Shown: positions 47,411-58,661, counted from the stretch's first letter. The stretch: 64,000 nt of DNA from Alcanivorax sp. S71-1-4 (GCF_009846755.1 NZ_AQOR01000010.1:50551-114550); one strand, 5' to 3'. Numbers and translations are program-made. Notes: generated from the sequence alone by a model not told the origin.

Positions 47411-48463
47411 ATGGATGGCCAGCACGCCCGCCTTGCCCTCGCCCTGACCTTTCATACCGCCTCGCCCGTGCTGGGCCGCCTGCTGCGTGACGCCGGCAGC
47501 GTCGAGCCATTGCTGCAGCGGCCGGACCTGTGGCGCGCGCATCTGCCGCCGGGGATTCGCCCACCGGCCACGCCGCCGGAACACTGGCACGCCTGGCTGG
47601 CCCGCGAGGGCTGGCACCTGATTGCCCTGGGCGACCCTGACTACCCTCCGCTGCTGGCGACGCTGCCGGACGCGCCGGGCATGCTGTTCGTGCGTGGCGA
47701 TGCGTCGCTGCTGCGGGCGCCGCAGCTGGCCATGGTCGGTGCGCGGGGCGCCTCGCCCGACGGGGTACGTGCCGCGCGCGGGTTTGCCCGGGCGCTGGCG
47801 GCCACCGGGCTGGTGATCACCAGTGGTCTGGCGCTCGGCATCGACGCGGCCGCGCACGAGGGCGCGCTGGCCAGTGGCCGTACGCTGGCGGTCATGGCCA
47901 CCGGCGGTGACCGTATCTACCCCTCCCGCCACCAGGCCCTGGCCGACCGCATTGTTGCCGGCGGCGGAGCGCTGGTCACCGAATACCCGCCGGGTGTCGG
48001 GCCGCGCAAGGCGCACTTTCCGCTGCGCAACCGTCTCATCAGTGGCCTGTCCCTGGGCGTCATCGTGGTGGAAGCGGCGTTGCGCTCCGGCTCGCTGATC
48101 ACCGCCCGGCTGGCGGCTGAACAAGGGCGTGCGGTATTTGCCGTGCCGGGGGCGGTACATAACCCGCTCAGCCGCGGCTGCCATCGACTGCTGCGCGACG
48201 GGGCATTGTGGCTGGAGAGTGTGGATGACGTGCTGGCAGAGTTCAGCCAGTTCGCCACGCTGGCGGCGGGTGTGGAAAGTGATGACGGACCGGGCATAGA
48301 GAGCGACCCGCTGCTGGGGCTGTTCGCCAGCGGTGTGAACAGCCTGGATGACCTAATCGAACGCTCCGGGCTGGAGGCCGCTGAGCTGATGCGCCGGCTG
48401 TCCAGCCTGGAAATTGACGGCCGTGTCATGCGGCTGGGCATCGGCTATGCCCGCGCCGAGTAA
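47411..48463 (+). CDS. dprA: DNA-processing protein DprA
   Basis: The 350-residue protein loads RecA onto incoming single-stranded DNA during natural transformation. The extended Rossmann fold shows [42 protein letters not shown] and the ENPPG-like [26 protein letters not shown] short C-terminal winged-helix domain follows. It lies 62 bp after the LysM gene and before tsaC. Confidence 0.94.
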   Translation: MDGQHARLALALTFHTASPVLGRLLRDAGSVEPLLQRPDLWRAHLPPGIRPPATPPEHWHAWLAREGWHLIALGDPDYPPLLATLPDAPGMLFVRGDASLLRAPQLAMVGARGASPDGVRAARGFARALAATGLVITSGLALGIDAAAHEGALASGRTLAVMATGGDRIYPSRHQALADRIVAGGGALVTEYPPGVGPRKAHFPLRNRLISGLSLGVIVVEAALRSGSLITARLAAEQGRAVFAVPGAVHNPLSRGCHRLLRDGALWLESVDDVLAEFSQFATLAAGVESDDGPGIESDPLLGLFASGVNSLDDLIERSGLEAAELMRRLSSLEIDGRVMRLGIGYARAE

Positions 48464-48555
48464 ACACAGAGCGACTCCCTTTGCGGGCTTGTCTGGCGGG
48501 CAGTGCTTGGTTACCTTGCAGGCCCCTGATCCTTGTCCGCCTGACGAGGCCTGCC

Positions 48556-49122
48556 ATGAGCATGACCACCGCAGCACACTGGCCACTGCATACCGCCGCG
48601 CGCGTGATTCGCGCCGGGGGCGTTGTCGCCTACCCCACCGAGGCGGTGTACGGCCTGGGATGTGATCCGGGCAATGCAGCAGCCGTGCGGCGGCTGCTCG
48701 CCATCAAGCAGCGCCCCGAACACAAGGGGCTGATCCTGCTGGCCGGCGACGCGGCGCAGCTGCGTCCCTGGATCACGGTGTCCGATGACGACCTGGCACG
48801 CATGCAGGCGACCTGGCCCGGCCCGGTGACCTGGGTGGTGCCGGCCAGCGCACGGGTGCCGGAGTGGGTGCGCGGCCGGCACAGCGGTGTCGCGGTGCGG
48901 GTCAGTGGCCATCCCCTTGCACGGGCGCTCGCCCTGGCGGCGGGCACGCCGATTGTGTCCACCAGCGCCAATCTGTCCGGGCGGCCGTCGGCGCGCAATG
49001 CGTTTCAGGTTGGTCGCCAACTGGGGTCAATGATCGATTTCCTGGTCACAGGTCAATGTGATCTGGCTGCCAAACCCTCTACCATTATCGACCTGAGCAG
49101 CGGCCGCACCCTGCGCGGCTGA
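48556..49122 (+). CDS. tsaC: Threonylcarbamoyl-AMP synthase TsaC
   Basis: The 188-residue YrdC-domain protein makes threonylcarbamoyl-AMP from Thr, bicarbonate and ATP for the t6A tRNA modification. It has the [19 protein letters not shown] nucleotide-binding start, [12 protein letters not shown], and [11 protein letters not shown]. Its length is that of the short TsaC form without the Sua5 tail. The ATG at 48556 is chosen because the family match begins about ten residues later. Confidence 0.95.
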   Translation: MSMTTAAHWPLHTAARVIRAGGVVAYPTEAVYGLGCDPGNAAAVRRLLAIKQRPEHKGLILLAGDAAQLRPWITVSDDDLARMQATWPGPVTWVVPASARVPEWVRGRHSGVAVRVSGHPLARALALAAGTPIVSTSANLSGRPSARNAFQVGRQLGSMIDFLVTGQCDLAAKPSTIIDLSSGRTLRG

Positions 49123-50876
<1,754 letters not shown>

Positions 50877-51189
50877 CGCCCATTGCTTTTTTTCGGGCGC
50901 CACTGCCCTGCAAGGCGCCCTCACTTCCTGATGACCTGTCGCGTTTTGCAGCGCCTCACGGTGTTTTGCAGATGTTTACTGGCCTGCCACATGGGCTATC
51001 GCAAAGATAACGGAGTTATTTGTTCGCGGCGCGCAGAATGAGCGTCTGTCTTCGGGGTTGTGTCAGTGTTCCGTAATGCAGCATGAGGTATCGGTATCTC
51101 GTGGGCGGCGGAGTGAACAGCCTGCTGTTGCCATGTTTTGGTGCAGTCATCGTCATACTGCCGGGGGAATGATTGTGAGGGTGGGCTCA
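50877..51189. other. Intergenic stretch between aroE and lpxR
   Basis: The 313 bp contain a 7-bp hairpin GGGCGCC/GGCGCCC at 50895-50920 preceded by T7, but the T run is on the wrong side for a plus-strand terminator. No gene is visible. The lpxR promoter should be in the second half. Confidence 0.5.
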
Positions 51190-52173
51190 ATGAAAAGTGG
51201 ATGGCTGTTGTCACTGGGCCTGCTGGCGGCCACGCCGGCCGATGCCGGGCTGTGGAACGTGGCCTGGGACAACGATCTCTTCACCGGCACCGATCGTGGC
51301 TACACCAACGGCCTGCGCCTCTCGTGGCTGAGCACGGCGGCAGAGCGTAATGAGCGCTGCCGTCTCTGTGTGGCGGCCGGCGTGCGTGATGGCCTGTCCT
51401 GGCTGCCGGGCATCGGCAGCCCTGAATCCGATCATGCGATCGCGATCAGTCTGCAGCAGGCCATGGTGACGCCGGAAAACATCGAACTGGAGACGCCGCA
51501 ATACGATGACATCCCCTATGTGGGTTACCTGTCGATGGACGCAGGCCTGTATGCCTGGAACCGCACCCGCCTGACGGGTTACGGCATTACCCTCGGCGTG
51601 ACCGGGCCGGATTCCGGCGCACGGCGCACGCAGGAGTGGGTGCACAAGGTGACCGGCAGCACCGACCCCCGAGGCTGGAAAAACCAGCTCGGCCCGGATG
51701 TGGTCGGCGGGATTCAGGCGATGCATGCGCACCGGTTTTTCCTCAGTGGCGATCCATCAGAGATTCAGCATGAATTTGTCTGGGGCGCGGGCGTGACGGC
51801 CAGCTCCTTCATCAGCAGTGGTGAGGTCGGCATCTTCTGGCGCATGGGCCGCAACCTGCCCGGCAACTTCGTGCCCGAATACGCCGGCATGTCCTCCTCC
51901 GTCGGCCTGCCCGGCATGCTTGACGCACCGGGCGCCGGCTGGACGGTCTTCGCCGGCCTGCTTGGCGAAGCGATTCCGTATTCCTACATCGAGGACAAGG
52001 CCGGGCCGTACCAGTTCGAACAGGAACCGCTGGTCGGGCATGTCAGTGTGGGCGCCGGCCTGCACTCGAACAATTTCCACTTCGCCCTGACCGTGCGCGC
52101 CACCACCGCCCAGGAAGAAACCAACAAGGAGCCACTGACCTTCGGCACCCTGTCGTTCACCTGGCGCATGTGA
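51190..52173 (+). CDS. lpxR: Lipid A 3-O-deacylase LpxR-family outer-membrane protein
   Basis: The 327-residue protein has a signal peptide (WLLSLGLLAATPADA). The DUF2219/LpxR pattern follows: WDNDLFTGTDRGYTNGLRLSW, GYLSMDAGLY and GPDSGARRTQEWVHKVTGSTDPRGWKNQL, with the family's conserved Asn, Thr and His positions. The alternating beta strands end in FTWRM, an aromatic-containing barrel terminus. The enzyme trims the 3' acyloxyacyl group of lipid A in the outer membrane. In-frame starts lie upstream, but only this one begins with a signal sequence. Confidence 0.88.
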   Translation: MKSGWLLSLGLLAATPADAGLWNVAWDNDLFTGTDRGYTNGLRLSWLSTAAERNERCRLCVAAGVRDGLSWLPGIGSPESDHAIAISLQQAMVTPENIELETPQYDDIPYVGYLSMDAGLYAWNRTRLTGYGITLGVTGPDSGARRTQEWVHKVTGSTDPRGWKNQLGPDVVGGIQAMHAHRFFLSGDPSEIQHEFVWGAGVTASSFISSGEVGIFWRMGRNLPGNFVPEYAGMSSSVGLPGMLDAPGAGWTVFAGLLGEAIPYSYIEDKAGPYQFEQEPLVGHVSVGAGLHSNNFHFALTVRATTAQEETNKEPLTFGTLSFTWRM

Positions 52174-52710
52174 TCAGTCCGCTTCGGCCAGATACTGGTT
52201 TTTCAGCTTCACATAGTTGCCCGCCACATAAGGCAGGAATGCCCGCTCCTCGCGCGTGAGCGGGCGCACCTGGGTTGCCGGCTTGCCACGATAGAGAAAA
52301 CCCGATTTCAGCTTTTTGCCCGGCGGCACCAGCGAGCCGGCGGCGAGGATCACCTCGTCCTCGATCTGTGCCCCGTCCATCACGATCGCCTGCATGCCGA
52401 TCATCACCCGGTTGCCGATATGACAGCCGTGCAGCATGGCCTGATGGGCGATGGTCACATCGTCGCCGATGGTCAATGCGAACCCGCCTGGATTGAAGGT
52501 CGAGTCGTGGGTGATGTGCAGCACGGCGTTGTCCTGCACACTGACGCGGGCGCCGATCTCGATAAAGTGCATATCGGCGCGGATCACCGCGCCCGGCCAG
52601 ACAGAACAGTCCTCGCCCAGGCTGGCATCGCCAATCACCTGCGCAGAAGGATCAATCCAGACGCCTGCCCCGCATTGCGGCGTCTTGCCGCCAAAAGACC
52701 GTACTGCCAT
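52174..52710 (-). CDS. Gamma-class carbonic anhydrase family protein
   Basis: The 178-residue left-handed beta-helix protein has hexapeptide repeats. The three zinc His residues are in VLHITHDS and IAHQAMLHGC. The set GDDVTIAHQAMLHGCHIGNRVMIGMQAIVMDGA is typical of YrdA/CaiE-like gamma carbonic anhydrases. The in-frame upstream extension is not conserved in kind, so the ATG at 52710 is used. It ends one base after the convergent lpxR stop. Substrate and activity remain unproven for this subgroup. Confidence 0.9.
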   Translation of the reverse strand: MAVRSFGGKTPQCGAGVWIDPSAQVIGDASLGEDCSVWPGAVIRADMHFIEIGARVSVQDNAVLHITHDSTFNPGGFALTIGDDVTIAHQAMLHGCHIGNRVMIGMQAIVMDGAQIEDEVILAAGSLVPPGKKLKSGFLYRGKPATQVRPLTREERAFLPYVAGNYVKLKNQYLAEAD

Positions 52711-52836
52711 AGAGCTCCCCTGGGCTGACCGTGACGGCCTCTGAAACTGGCACTTGATAGTGGTATTGTCCACCCTGATATCCAGAAATCATCTCCTGGC
52801 AGCGGTGCTGCCTGACCAACCGGCAAGAGCGTGACT

Positions 52837-54873
52837 ATGAGCAAGAACCCCCTGATCGACTACCCCGGCCTGCCCCCTTTTTCCGACATCCGCCCCGAGC
52901 ACGTGGAGCCGGCGGTGCAGGCACTGATCAGTGACGGCCGGGCGCGCATCAGTGCGGTGCTGAAAAGCGGCGGCCCCTGGAACTGGGACAATCTGGTCAA
53001 CGCCCTGGACGAAGAAGACGACCGCCTCGGCAAGGCCTTCGGCCCCGCCGGGCACCTGAATGCGGTGGCCCAGAACGAAGCCCTGCGTAACGCCTACAAC
53101 GCCTGCCTGCCGCAACTGTCCGAATACGGCACCGAAGTGGGCCAGAACGCTGCGTTATTCCAGGCCTACCAGAGCGTCCGCGACAGCGCGGAATTCGCCA
53201 CCCTGACCCCGGCACAGCAGAAAGACCTGAACGACACCCTGCGCGACTTTCATCTTTCCGGCGTCGACCTGCCGGCGGGCAAGAAAGCCCAGTACATGGA
53301 AAACAGCAAACGCCTGTCCGAACTGACCTCCGCCTTTTCCGATGCCGTGCTGGACGCCACCCAGAACTGGCGCCGCCATGTGACCGACGCTGCCGAACTG
53401 GATGGCGTGCCCGATGTGGCGCTGGCCGGTGCCGCCGACAAGGCAAAAGAGGAAGGGCTGGACGGCTGGCTGCTGACCCTGGATTTTCCCTGCTACTACG
53501 CCGTGATCTGCCACGCCCGCAATCGCGCCCTGCGCGAAGACATCTACCGCGCCTACAGCACCCGCGCCTCCGACCAGGGGCCGGATGCCGGCAAATTCGA
53601 CAACAGCGCGCGCATGAACGACATCCTCGCGCTGCGCCACGCCCAGGCCGAGCTGCTGGGCTTCGCCAGCTACGCAGAAAAATCCCTGGCCACCAAAATG
53701 GCCCGTGATGTGGACGAAGTGCTGGGCTTCCTGCGCGACCTCGCCCGCCGCGCCAAGCCCCAGGCGGAAAAAGAACTGGCCGAATTGCAGGCCTTCGCCG
53801 CCGAACAGGGTGCTGGTGAACTGGCGCCGTGGGATATCGCCTTCTGGAGCGAACGCCTGCGCGAAGCCCGCTACAGCATTTCCGAAGAAGAGCTGCGCCC
53901 CTGGTTCCCGGCCGAAAAAGTCATCGGCGGCATGTTCGCCGTGGTGGAAAAACTGTTTGGCATCCAGATCAAACAGCGCGACGACGTGGACACCTGGCAC
54001 GCCGATGTCCGCTATTACGACGTGTTCGACGACAGCGGCCAGAAAATGGCCGGCTTCTACCTCGACATCTACGCCCGCACCGGCAAGCGCGGCGGCGCCT
54101 GGATGGACGATTGCCAGGTGCGCCGCCGCCGTACGGACGGTTCACTGCAACTGCCGGTAGCCTACCTGACCTGCAACTTCGCCCCCCCCGCCGGCGGCAA
54201 ACCGGGCCTGCTGACCCACGATGAAGTAGTGACCCTGTTCCACGAATTCGGCCATGGCCTGCATCACATGCTGACCGAGCAGGAAGTCAGCGGGATTTCC
54301 GGCATCAATGGCGTGGCCTGGGATGCCGTCGAGCTGCCCAGCCAGTTCATGGAAAACTGGTGCTGGACCGAAGAAGGCATCCGCCTGATTTCCGGACACT
54401 ACGAAACCGGCGAGCCTTTGCCTGCGGAAAAACTGGAAAAGATGCTGGCGGCGAAAAACTTCCAGAGCGCCATGGGCATGGTGCGGCAACTGGAGTTTTC
54501 CATCTTCGATATGCGTATCCACGCCGAATACAAAGACGGCATGGATATCCAGCAAATTCTGGATGAAGTGCGTGATGAAGTGTCGGTGATTCGCCCGCCG
54601 GCTTTCAATCGCTTCCAGAACAGCTTCGGTCACATCTTTGCCGGGGGTTATGCCGCAGGCTACTACAGCTACAAATGGGCGGAAGTGTTGTCTGCTGATG
54701 CGTATTCCCGCTTTGAAGAAGAAGGCATCTTCAACGAAGAGACCGGGCGGGCGTTTCGGCGTCATATTCTGTCGCAGGGTGGCAGCCGTGAGCCGATGGA
54801 GCTGTTTGTGGCGTTTCGCGGGCGTGAGCCGAGTGTGGAGCCGTTGTTGCGGCATAGTGGGATTGCGGCGTGA
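52837..54873 (+). CDS. prlC: Oligopeptidase A
   Basis: The 678-residue M3-family zinc metallopeptidase degrades cytoplasmic peptides, including cleaved signal peptides. The zinc motif HEFGHGLHHML begins at His469, and the helical N-terminal lobe starts NPLIDYPGLPPFSDIRPEHVEPAV. A GTG two codons upstream is in frame; the ATG fits the family better. It overlaps the yheV-like gene by four bases (GTGA). Confidence 0.96.
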   Translation: MSKNPLIDYPGLPPFSDIRPEHVEPAVQALISDGRARISAVLKSGGPWNWDNLVNALDEEDDRLGKAFGPAGHLNAVAQNEALRNAYNACLPQLSEYGTEVGQNAALFQAYQSVRDSAEFATLTPAQQKDLNDTLRDFHLSGVDLPAGKKAQYMENSKRLSELTSAFSDAVLDATQNWRRHVTDAAELDGVPDVALAGAADKAKEEGLDGWLLTLDFPCYYAVICHARNRALREDIYRAYSTRASDQGPDAGKFDNSARMNDILALRHAQAELLGFASYAEKSLATKMARDVDEVLGFLRDLARRAKPQAEKELAELQAFAAEQGAGELAPWDIAFWSERLREARYSISEEELRPWFPAEKVIGGMFAVVEKLFGIQIKQRDDVDTWHADVRYYDVFDDSGQKMAGFYLDIYARTGKRGGAWMDDCQVRRRRTDGSLQLPVAYLTCNFAPPAGGKPGLLTHDEVVTLFHEFGHGLHHMLTEQEVSGISGINGVAWDAVELPSQFMENWCWTEEGIRLISGHYETGEPLPAEKLEKMLAAKNFQSAMGMVRQLEFSIFDMRIHAEYKDGMDIQQILDEVRDEVSVIRPPAFNRFQNSFGHIFAGGYAAGYYSYKWAEVLSADAYSRFEEEGIFNEETGRAFRRHILSQGGSREPMELFVAFRGREPSVEPLLRHSGIAA

Positions 54874-55073
54874 GCAGGCGGCGGTTTATTGCGGGGGCTA
54901 CCTGTCCGGAGTGTGGGGCCCTCGACAAGATTGTACGGGTGGAAGAGGGTGATGCGCTGTGGATGGAGTGTGTTGCCTGTGGGATGCGTAAGAATTTGGA
55001 TGCGGGGCCGGCGGTTGCAGAGCAGCCAGCGGAGGGTGGTGGTAGCCCGGTGGTGTGGAAAGCGGGGAAATGA
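54870..55073 (+). CDS. yheV: YheV-family small zinc-ribbon protein
   Basis: The 67-residue protein contains two Cys pairs, CPECGALD and CVACGMRK, spaced like a zinc ribbon, with the YheV signature RRFIAGATCPECGALDKIV. It starts with GTG inside the prlC stop, and prlC-yheV coupling is common in pseudomonads. The function is unknown. It is the last gene before the low-GC cassette region. Confidence 0.88.
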   Translation: MSRRRFIAGATCPECGALDKIVRVEEGDALWMECVACGMRKNLDAGPAVAEQPAEGGGSPVVWKAGK

Positions 55074-55260
55074 TCGGGCGGTGGCAAAATGCAGTTGCTT
55101 GAAAATAGTCTTTCCACGCGGTATTGCTGAGTCACATCGAAATCAGGACTGATACTTAGTGCAGGGGGGTATGCTGGCTCGCAGAGGGTGGGATTGGCTA
55201 GGTCATTCACGTATTTGAGGCGCTGGCGCAGCCTGAGTCAGCGGAATAAAACCGCATTCC
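55074..55260. other. Boundary between core chromosome and cassette region
   Basis: No gene is seen. Base composition drops here. An inverted repeat GCGGAAT/ATTCCGC at about 55239-55260 touches the first core-like heptamer GCCTAAC. This may be the original terminator of prlC-yheV or part of the array edge. Confidence 0.45.
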
Positions 55261-55406
55261 GCCTAACGCTCTGGTCGCGCGGCCCGTAAAAAATTAGACC
55301 TCGTATTTCAAGAGGCTGCGAGGGAATTTTGATGTGTTTCCCTATAATGTTATGCCGCGTGCGTCGTTATTCAATATGCGTGCTGGCGTCCTAATACCTG
55401 TTAGGC
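55261..55406 (+). other. Possible attC-like site A at the array start
   Basis: The heptamers GCCTAAC (55261-55267) and GTTAGGC (55400-55406) are exact complements and fit RYYYAAC and GTTRRRY. The inner arms pair only weakly, and the length (146 bp) is at the upper limit, so it may be a decayed site. Confidence 0.4.
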
Positions 55407-55419
55407 GAGAAAAACTATC

Positions 55420-56001
55420 ATGGAAATTTCAGGCTCTACAGCAGCAGGAGTATTTAGGGTTGGCTTGCAGGTGGTTTCAAGCCATAAGAAACCCATGCTG
55501 GAATTTTATTACGAGGTTCGGAATAGATTTGGTCCTGAGCACGAATATGAAATGCCAGTGGGAGTGAGTGGGAAAGAAACTAAAACGCAAAAAACTCGGT
55601 TTCAAGATATTTTCATTCAGTTCTACGTGGTAAACATTGGGGGAAACAGGGCGGAAAATATAGAATTTGAGGTGTCGGGGAAATTGCAGAGAAACAGACC
55701 AAGGGAATCACTGGGTGAGATAATGGGAACCGAAATTCCTCAGATGGCACCGGGTCAGATAGTTCATTTATTTAGATTTGATGATCACGACCTAAATATT
55801 TATCCAGAGGGCGGAGGAAAACCGCTTGGAATAAAAGCGGAAAAATTGAGAATAGTCGCAAAATACAACGCATCTCCATCGCTTCTGAATTGGATCTTTT
55901 CTATACACCGAAAAATACTTAGAAAGAAGCAGTATGAGTCGGTTTTTGTTTTCAAGCCGCAAATGGTATGCGGTGACTTGCCTCCAGCTGAGTATGCGTA
56001 A
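55420..56001 (+). CDS. Cassette 1: hypothetical protein
   Basis: The 193-residue protein is not recognised. It has no signal peptide or clear membrane helix; alternating polar and hydrophobic stretches (FQDIFIQFYVVNIGGNRAENIEFEVSG) suggest a beta-sandwich. Its codons are much more AT-rich than those of the chromosome around it. The start is 13 bp after a GTTAGGC core and the stop just before GCCTAAC, exactly as for an integron cassette gene. Cassette span is about 55401-56109. Confidence 0.65.
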   Translation: MEISGSTAAGVFRVGLQVVSSHKKPMLEFYYEVRNRFGPEHEYEMPVGVSGKETKTQKTRFQDIFIQFYVVNIGGNRAENIEFEVSGKLQRNRPRESLGEIMGTEIPQMAPGQIVHLFRFDDHDLNIYPEGGGKPLGIKAEKLRIVAKYNASPSLLNWIFSIHRKILRKKQYESVFVFKPQMVCGDLPPAEYA

Positions 56002-56004
56002 TTC

Positions 56005-56115
56005 GCCTAACAAAGCAAGGCAGTCTGACGGATTTTCCGTTCCTTGTTTTGCGGTTTGGCGCTACGCTACCGCAAACAATCCACTACAAAGCCGCAGCTG
56101 CTTGCGGCGTTAGCC
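56005..56115 (+). other. attC: attC site B (cassette 1 end)
   Basis: R'' is GCCTAAC, which is the exact complement of the GTTAGGC core that begins cassette 1. The 3' core is GTTAGCC. The inner arms GCAAGGCAGTCTGACGG and GCCGCAGCTGCTTGC pair with extrahelical bases, as attC single-strand folding requires. A second inner hairpin TTTGCGGT/ACCGCAAA caps it. Length is 111 bp. Confidence 0.8.
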
Positions 56116-56144
56116 CCCTGAAAATTGGCAGGAAGCGACACGAG

Positions 56145-56999
56145 ATGAAAATCTACCTCGACACAAATGTAATTGCCGATTGCATATTTGACCGGGATTT
56201 GGAGGTCAAGGTGAAGGTTGAGTCGCTTCGCGCCTCCGGAGCACAGTTTCCCTTTAGTCCGGCTCATCTAGAGGAGTTTGCGGTAATTTTTCGAGAAGCA
56301 GATGAAAGTGAGGCTGACTCGCTCGTGGCAAGGCATGTCAACTTCATATCGGATCTGAGTGGAAATAGCGGATTTATGCCGGGTGGTAAAAGAGGGGTCG
56401 TGCTGAGGCAAGAACATCCCCAAGAATGCCTAGATCGTGTTCTTGCCCAATATGATCTAACGTATATGGCAGAGGCATGCGAAGAATTTGTTCAGTCTGG
56501 CCGGGATGAAAAATCATTCAAGGAATTCATGGCAAAAGTTGGAATGCCCAACCTTGAAGACATGGGGGTTGCTCCATATGAGGCTCTACAAAATCGTTAC
56601 GGTATAGACAAGAGAGAAATCGGAAATACACCGCCAGAAGAGATATTTAAGAAAGGGAGCATCCTTAGTGCCTTGACCGGCGAGATGCGACTGGGCGGTC
56701 TTCATGATGAGGCGCCCTTGCAGTACAGCAACGTAAAGGAGAATTTCGATAAATTGCAGAGATACATAGACTTTCTTCTTAGGTTTATGGAGAAGGTTGG
56801 ATATCGTGCTGAAGCTGCCGGCAGGTATAGGTCACGAATGCATGATGTCAGTCATGCAATTTACGCAACCGGCGCTGAGATTCTCGTCATTGGAGACGCG
56901 AAATTTAGGGACAAGGTGAAGGCTGTATATGGATTTCTTGGCGTACCGGTATTGGTCATGAGCAAAGCAGAGTTCATGGCCATGCCTGCAGGAGGCTAA
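56145..56999 (+). CDS. Cassette 2: PIN-domain-like protein
   Basis: The 284-residue protein starts MKIYLDTNVIADCIFDRD, the first acidic strand of a PIN nuclease (Asp6). It ends with HDVSHAIYATGAEILVIGDAKF, which supplies Asp234 and Asp251 as in the PIN C-terminal block; the region between is a long helical insertion. PIN proteins cut RNA in toxin and defence systems, but no antitoxin is adjacent. The start is 30 bp after the attC B core. The stop codon lies in GGCTAA, the R'' of this cassette, at which the transposase-carrying segment begins. Confidence 0.7.
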   Translation: MKIYLDTNVIADCIFDRDLEVKVKVESLRASGAQFPFSPAHLEEFAVIFREADESEADSLVARHVNFISDLSGNSGFMPGGKRGVVLRQEHPQECLDRVLAQYDLTYMAEACEEFVQSGRDEKSFKEFMAKVGMPNLEDMGVAPYEALQNRYGIDKREIGNTPPEEIFKKGSILSALTGEMRLGGLHDEAPLQYSNVKENFDKLQRYIDFLLRFMEKVGYRAEAAGRYRSRMHDVSHAIYATGAEILVIGDAKFRDKVKAVYGFLGVPVLVMSKAEFMAMPAGG

Positions 57000-57013
57000 G
57001 AAGTCCGGGACAC

Positions 57014-57047
57014 GCAGAGCGCCGGGCAAAGCTGGCGGTAAATCAAG
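57014..57047 (+). repeat. 34-bp segment shared with 61497-61530
   Basis: GCAGAGCGCCGGGCAAAGCT and the following bases are identical at both places. Here it is truncated by the tandem repeat; at 61497 it continues into a structured region. Confidence 0.8.
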
Positions 57048-57050
57048 GGT

Positions 57051-57260
57051 CGAAGTCCGGGACACGCACAAATTGGACAATCTCTTACAGCGATCCGGTC
57101 AATAAGCTGACATCCGGTTTGGCAGATTCCGTTTATGGTGGCAACTCAATCAGAAGCGAAGTCCGGGACACGCACGAATTGGACAATCTCTTACAGCGAT
57201 CCGGTCAATAAGCTGACATTCAACTTGGCGGGCTCCGGTTATGGTGACAAATCAATCAGC
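57051..57260 (+). repeat. Two tandem 106-bp repeats in front of the transposase
   Basis: Each unit begins CGAAGTCCGGGACACGCAC and continues through AATTGGACAATCTCTTACAG to a closing CAATCAG. The copies (57051-57156 and 57157-57260) differ at a handful of sites. The second copy runs into the transposase ribosome site, so the transposase leader itself is duplicated. Confidence 0.85.
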
Positions 57261-57273
57261 AAGGAGTGCTGCC

Positions 57274-58266
57274 ATGACCCAGTCCCGCGCATCCCAGATA
57301 TCTCTGGATGACACCCCGTATTACCACTGCATTTGCCGTTGTGTCCGGCGTGCCTTTCTATGTGGCAGGGATCATTACTCAGGCCAGGACTACGAGCATC
57401 GCCGGCAATGGGTAGTGGACCGGCTTGCCCTGTTGGTGGAAGTCTTCGCCGTTGATCTGTGCGCCTACGCGGTGATGTCGAATCATTACCATCTGGTATT
57501 GAAGATAGACCGGCAGAGTGCGCTGTCCTGGTCACCCGAGGAGGTGGCTGCCCGCTGGATGAGGCTGTTCTCCTGCCAGCCACTGGTGGCACGCTGGCAA
57601 GCAAATGTGGCTGATACCGCAGAAACTCTCAGAGCGCTGGAGATTGTTGATAGCTGGCGCGCTCGGCTGTTTGATCTTGGCTGGTTTATGAAATGCCTCA
57701 ATGAGCATCTGGCTCGCAGGGCCAACGAGGAAGATCAATGCGCAGGCCGCTTCTGGGAGAGCCGCTACAAGAGCCAGGCCCTGCTGGATGAAAAGTCGCT
57801 GCTGCGCTGCATGGCCTATGTGGATCTGAATCCGGTCAGAGCCGGGCTTGCCGAGACACCAGAAGCCTCGGATTACACTTCGGTGCAGCAGCGTAGCGAG
57901 ATGCTAAGGCAAAACGGACCAGAAGAAGACACGATCACACCGCAGTTGCTGCCGTTCGTGGACGAGCACACCATCGAAGCTGAAGATGAAGAGACCTTGA
58001 GCCGCGTCCGCCTGTTGGACTACCTTGAACTGGTAGACGCCACTGGACGGGCAATCGTGGCAGGCAAGCGAGGCGTTATCGCTGGCGATGCTGCGGGAGT
58101 ACTTGAACGTTTAAATATTGATCAGCGCGCGTGGCTGAGGCATATGGCACCACGAAAATGCCGTATCCCGTTGGCGCTGGGTTCACTGGTGCGTTTGCAA
58201 GCCTTTGCTGCCTCGACGGGACGATGTTGGGTGTCAGGACAAAGATTTGCGTGTGCGTTGGGTTAG
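57274..58266 (+). CDS. Y1-type transposase, RAYT-like
   Basis: The 330-residue protein has the IS200/Y1 nuclease fold: TPYYHCICRCVRRAFLC near the N-terminus, the metal-binding HUH motif NHYHLVL (His71, His73), and GRFWESRYKSQALLDEKSLLRCMAYVDLNPVRAGL containing the likely catalytic Tyr. It is longer than short REP-associated transposases because of a C-terminal extension. An AAGGAG site 7 bp upstream fixes the ATG at 57274. Its partner DNA is likely the surrounding GGGACACGCA repeats. Confidence 0.85.
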   Translation: MTQSRASQISLDDTPYYHCICRCVRRAFLCGRDHYSGQDYEHRRQWVVDRLALLVEVFAVDLCAYAVMSNHYHLVLKIDRQSALSWSPEEVAARWMRLFSCQPLVARWQANVADTAETLRALEIVDSWRARLFDLGWFMKCLNEHLARRANEEDQCAGRFWESRYKSQALLDEKSLLRCMAYVDLNPVRAGLAETPEASDYTSVQQRSEMLRQNGPEEDTITPQLLPFVDEHTIEAEDEETLSRVRLLDYLELVDATGRAIVAGKRGVIAGDAAGVLERLNIDQRAWLRHMAPRKCRIPLALGSLVRLQAFAASTGRCWVSGQRFACALG

Positions 58267-58406
58267 CTGCCCAGGAGGGTTGATAGTCTGCTCAACAACA
58301 AATGGGCGAGTGCCCTGATTGCTATTCCCAAGAAGTGGAGCATTGATCCGGCACAAGAGAGGGGTATGATATTGTCATACTTGCGCTGTGTTAAGGAGCG
58401 GCAGTT

Positions 58407-58661
58407 ATGAGCATGCATCGGAAAACCATCACGCTGACTGAACAGCAAGACGACTGGGTGAAAGGCCAGATTGAAAGCGGTCACTTTGGCAATGACAGCG
58501 AGTATATCCGCGATCTCATCCGAAGAGATCAGCTGGCCAAAGAACGTCTAGCCATGCTTAGACAAGCCCTCGCTGAGGGTGAGTCAAGCGGGGAGCCCAA
58601 ACCGCTGGATATATCGGCAATCAAGGCGGCTGGCCGTAAGCGGACCAAGGCGGCAGATTAG
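58407..58661 (+). CDS. parD: ParD/CopG-family antitoxin
   Basis: The 84-residue protein has the ribbon-helix-helix start HRKTITLTEQQDDWVKGQI and the ParD signature GNDSEYIRDLIRRDQ. The C-terminal tail that neutralises ParE is present. The AAGGAG site and ATG at 58407 are well spaced. It abuts the toxin gene with a one-base overlap, the normal order in a type II toxin-antitoxin pair. It should also repress its own promoter. Confidence 0.9.
   Translation: MSMHRKTITLTEQQDDWVKGQIESGHFGNDSEYIRDLIRRDQLAKERLAMLRQALAEGESSGEPKPLDISAIKAAGRKRTKAAD

Noticed and set aside
50895..50920. Hairpin after aroE as terminator
   Set aside because: The T run precedes the stem on the plus strand and no T run follows, so it cannot work as an intrinsic terminator in either direction.
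57051..57260. Tandem repeats considered as a CRISPR array
   Set aside because: Only two 106-bp units, no spacer between them, no cas genes; they are a duplicated leader.
58256..58268. GTTAGCT at the transposase stop as a cassette core
   Set aside because: It does not fit the consensus, has no partner R'' and simply includes the stop codon.
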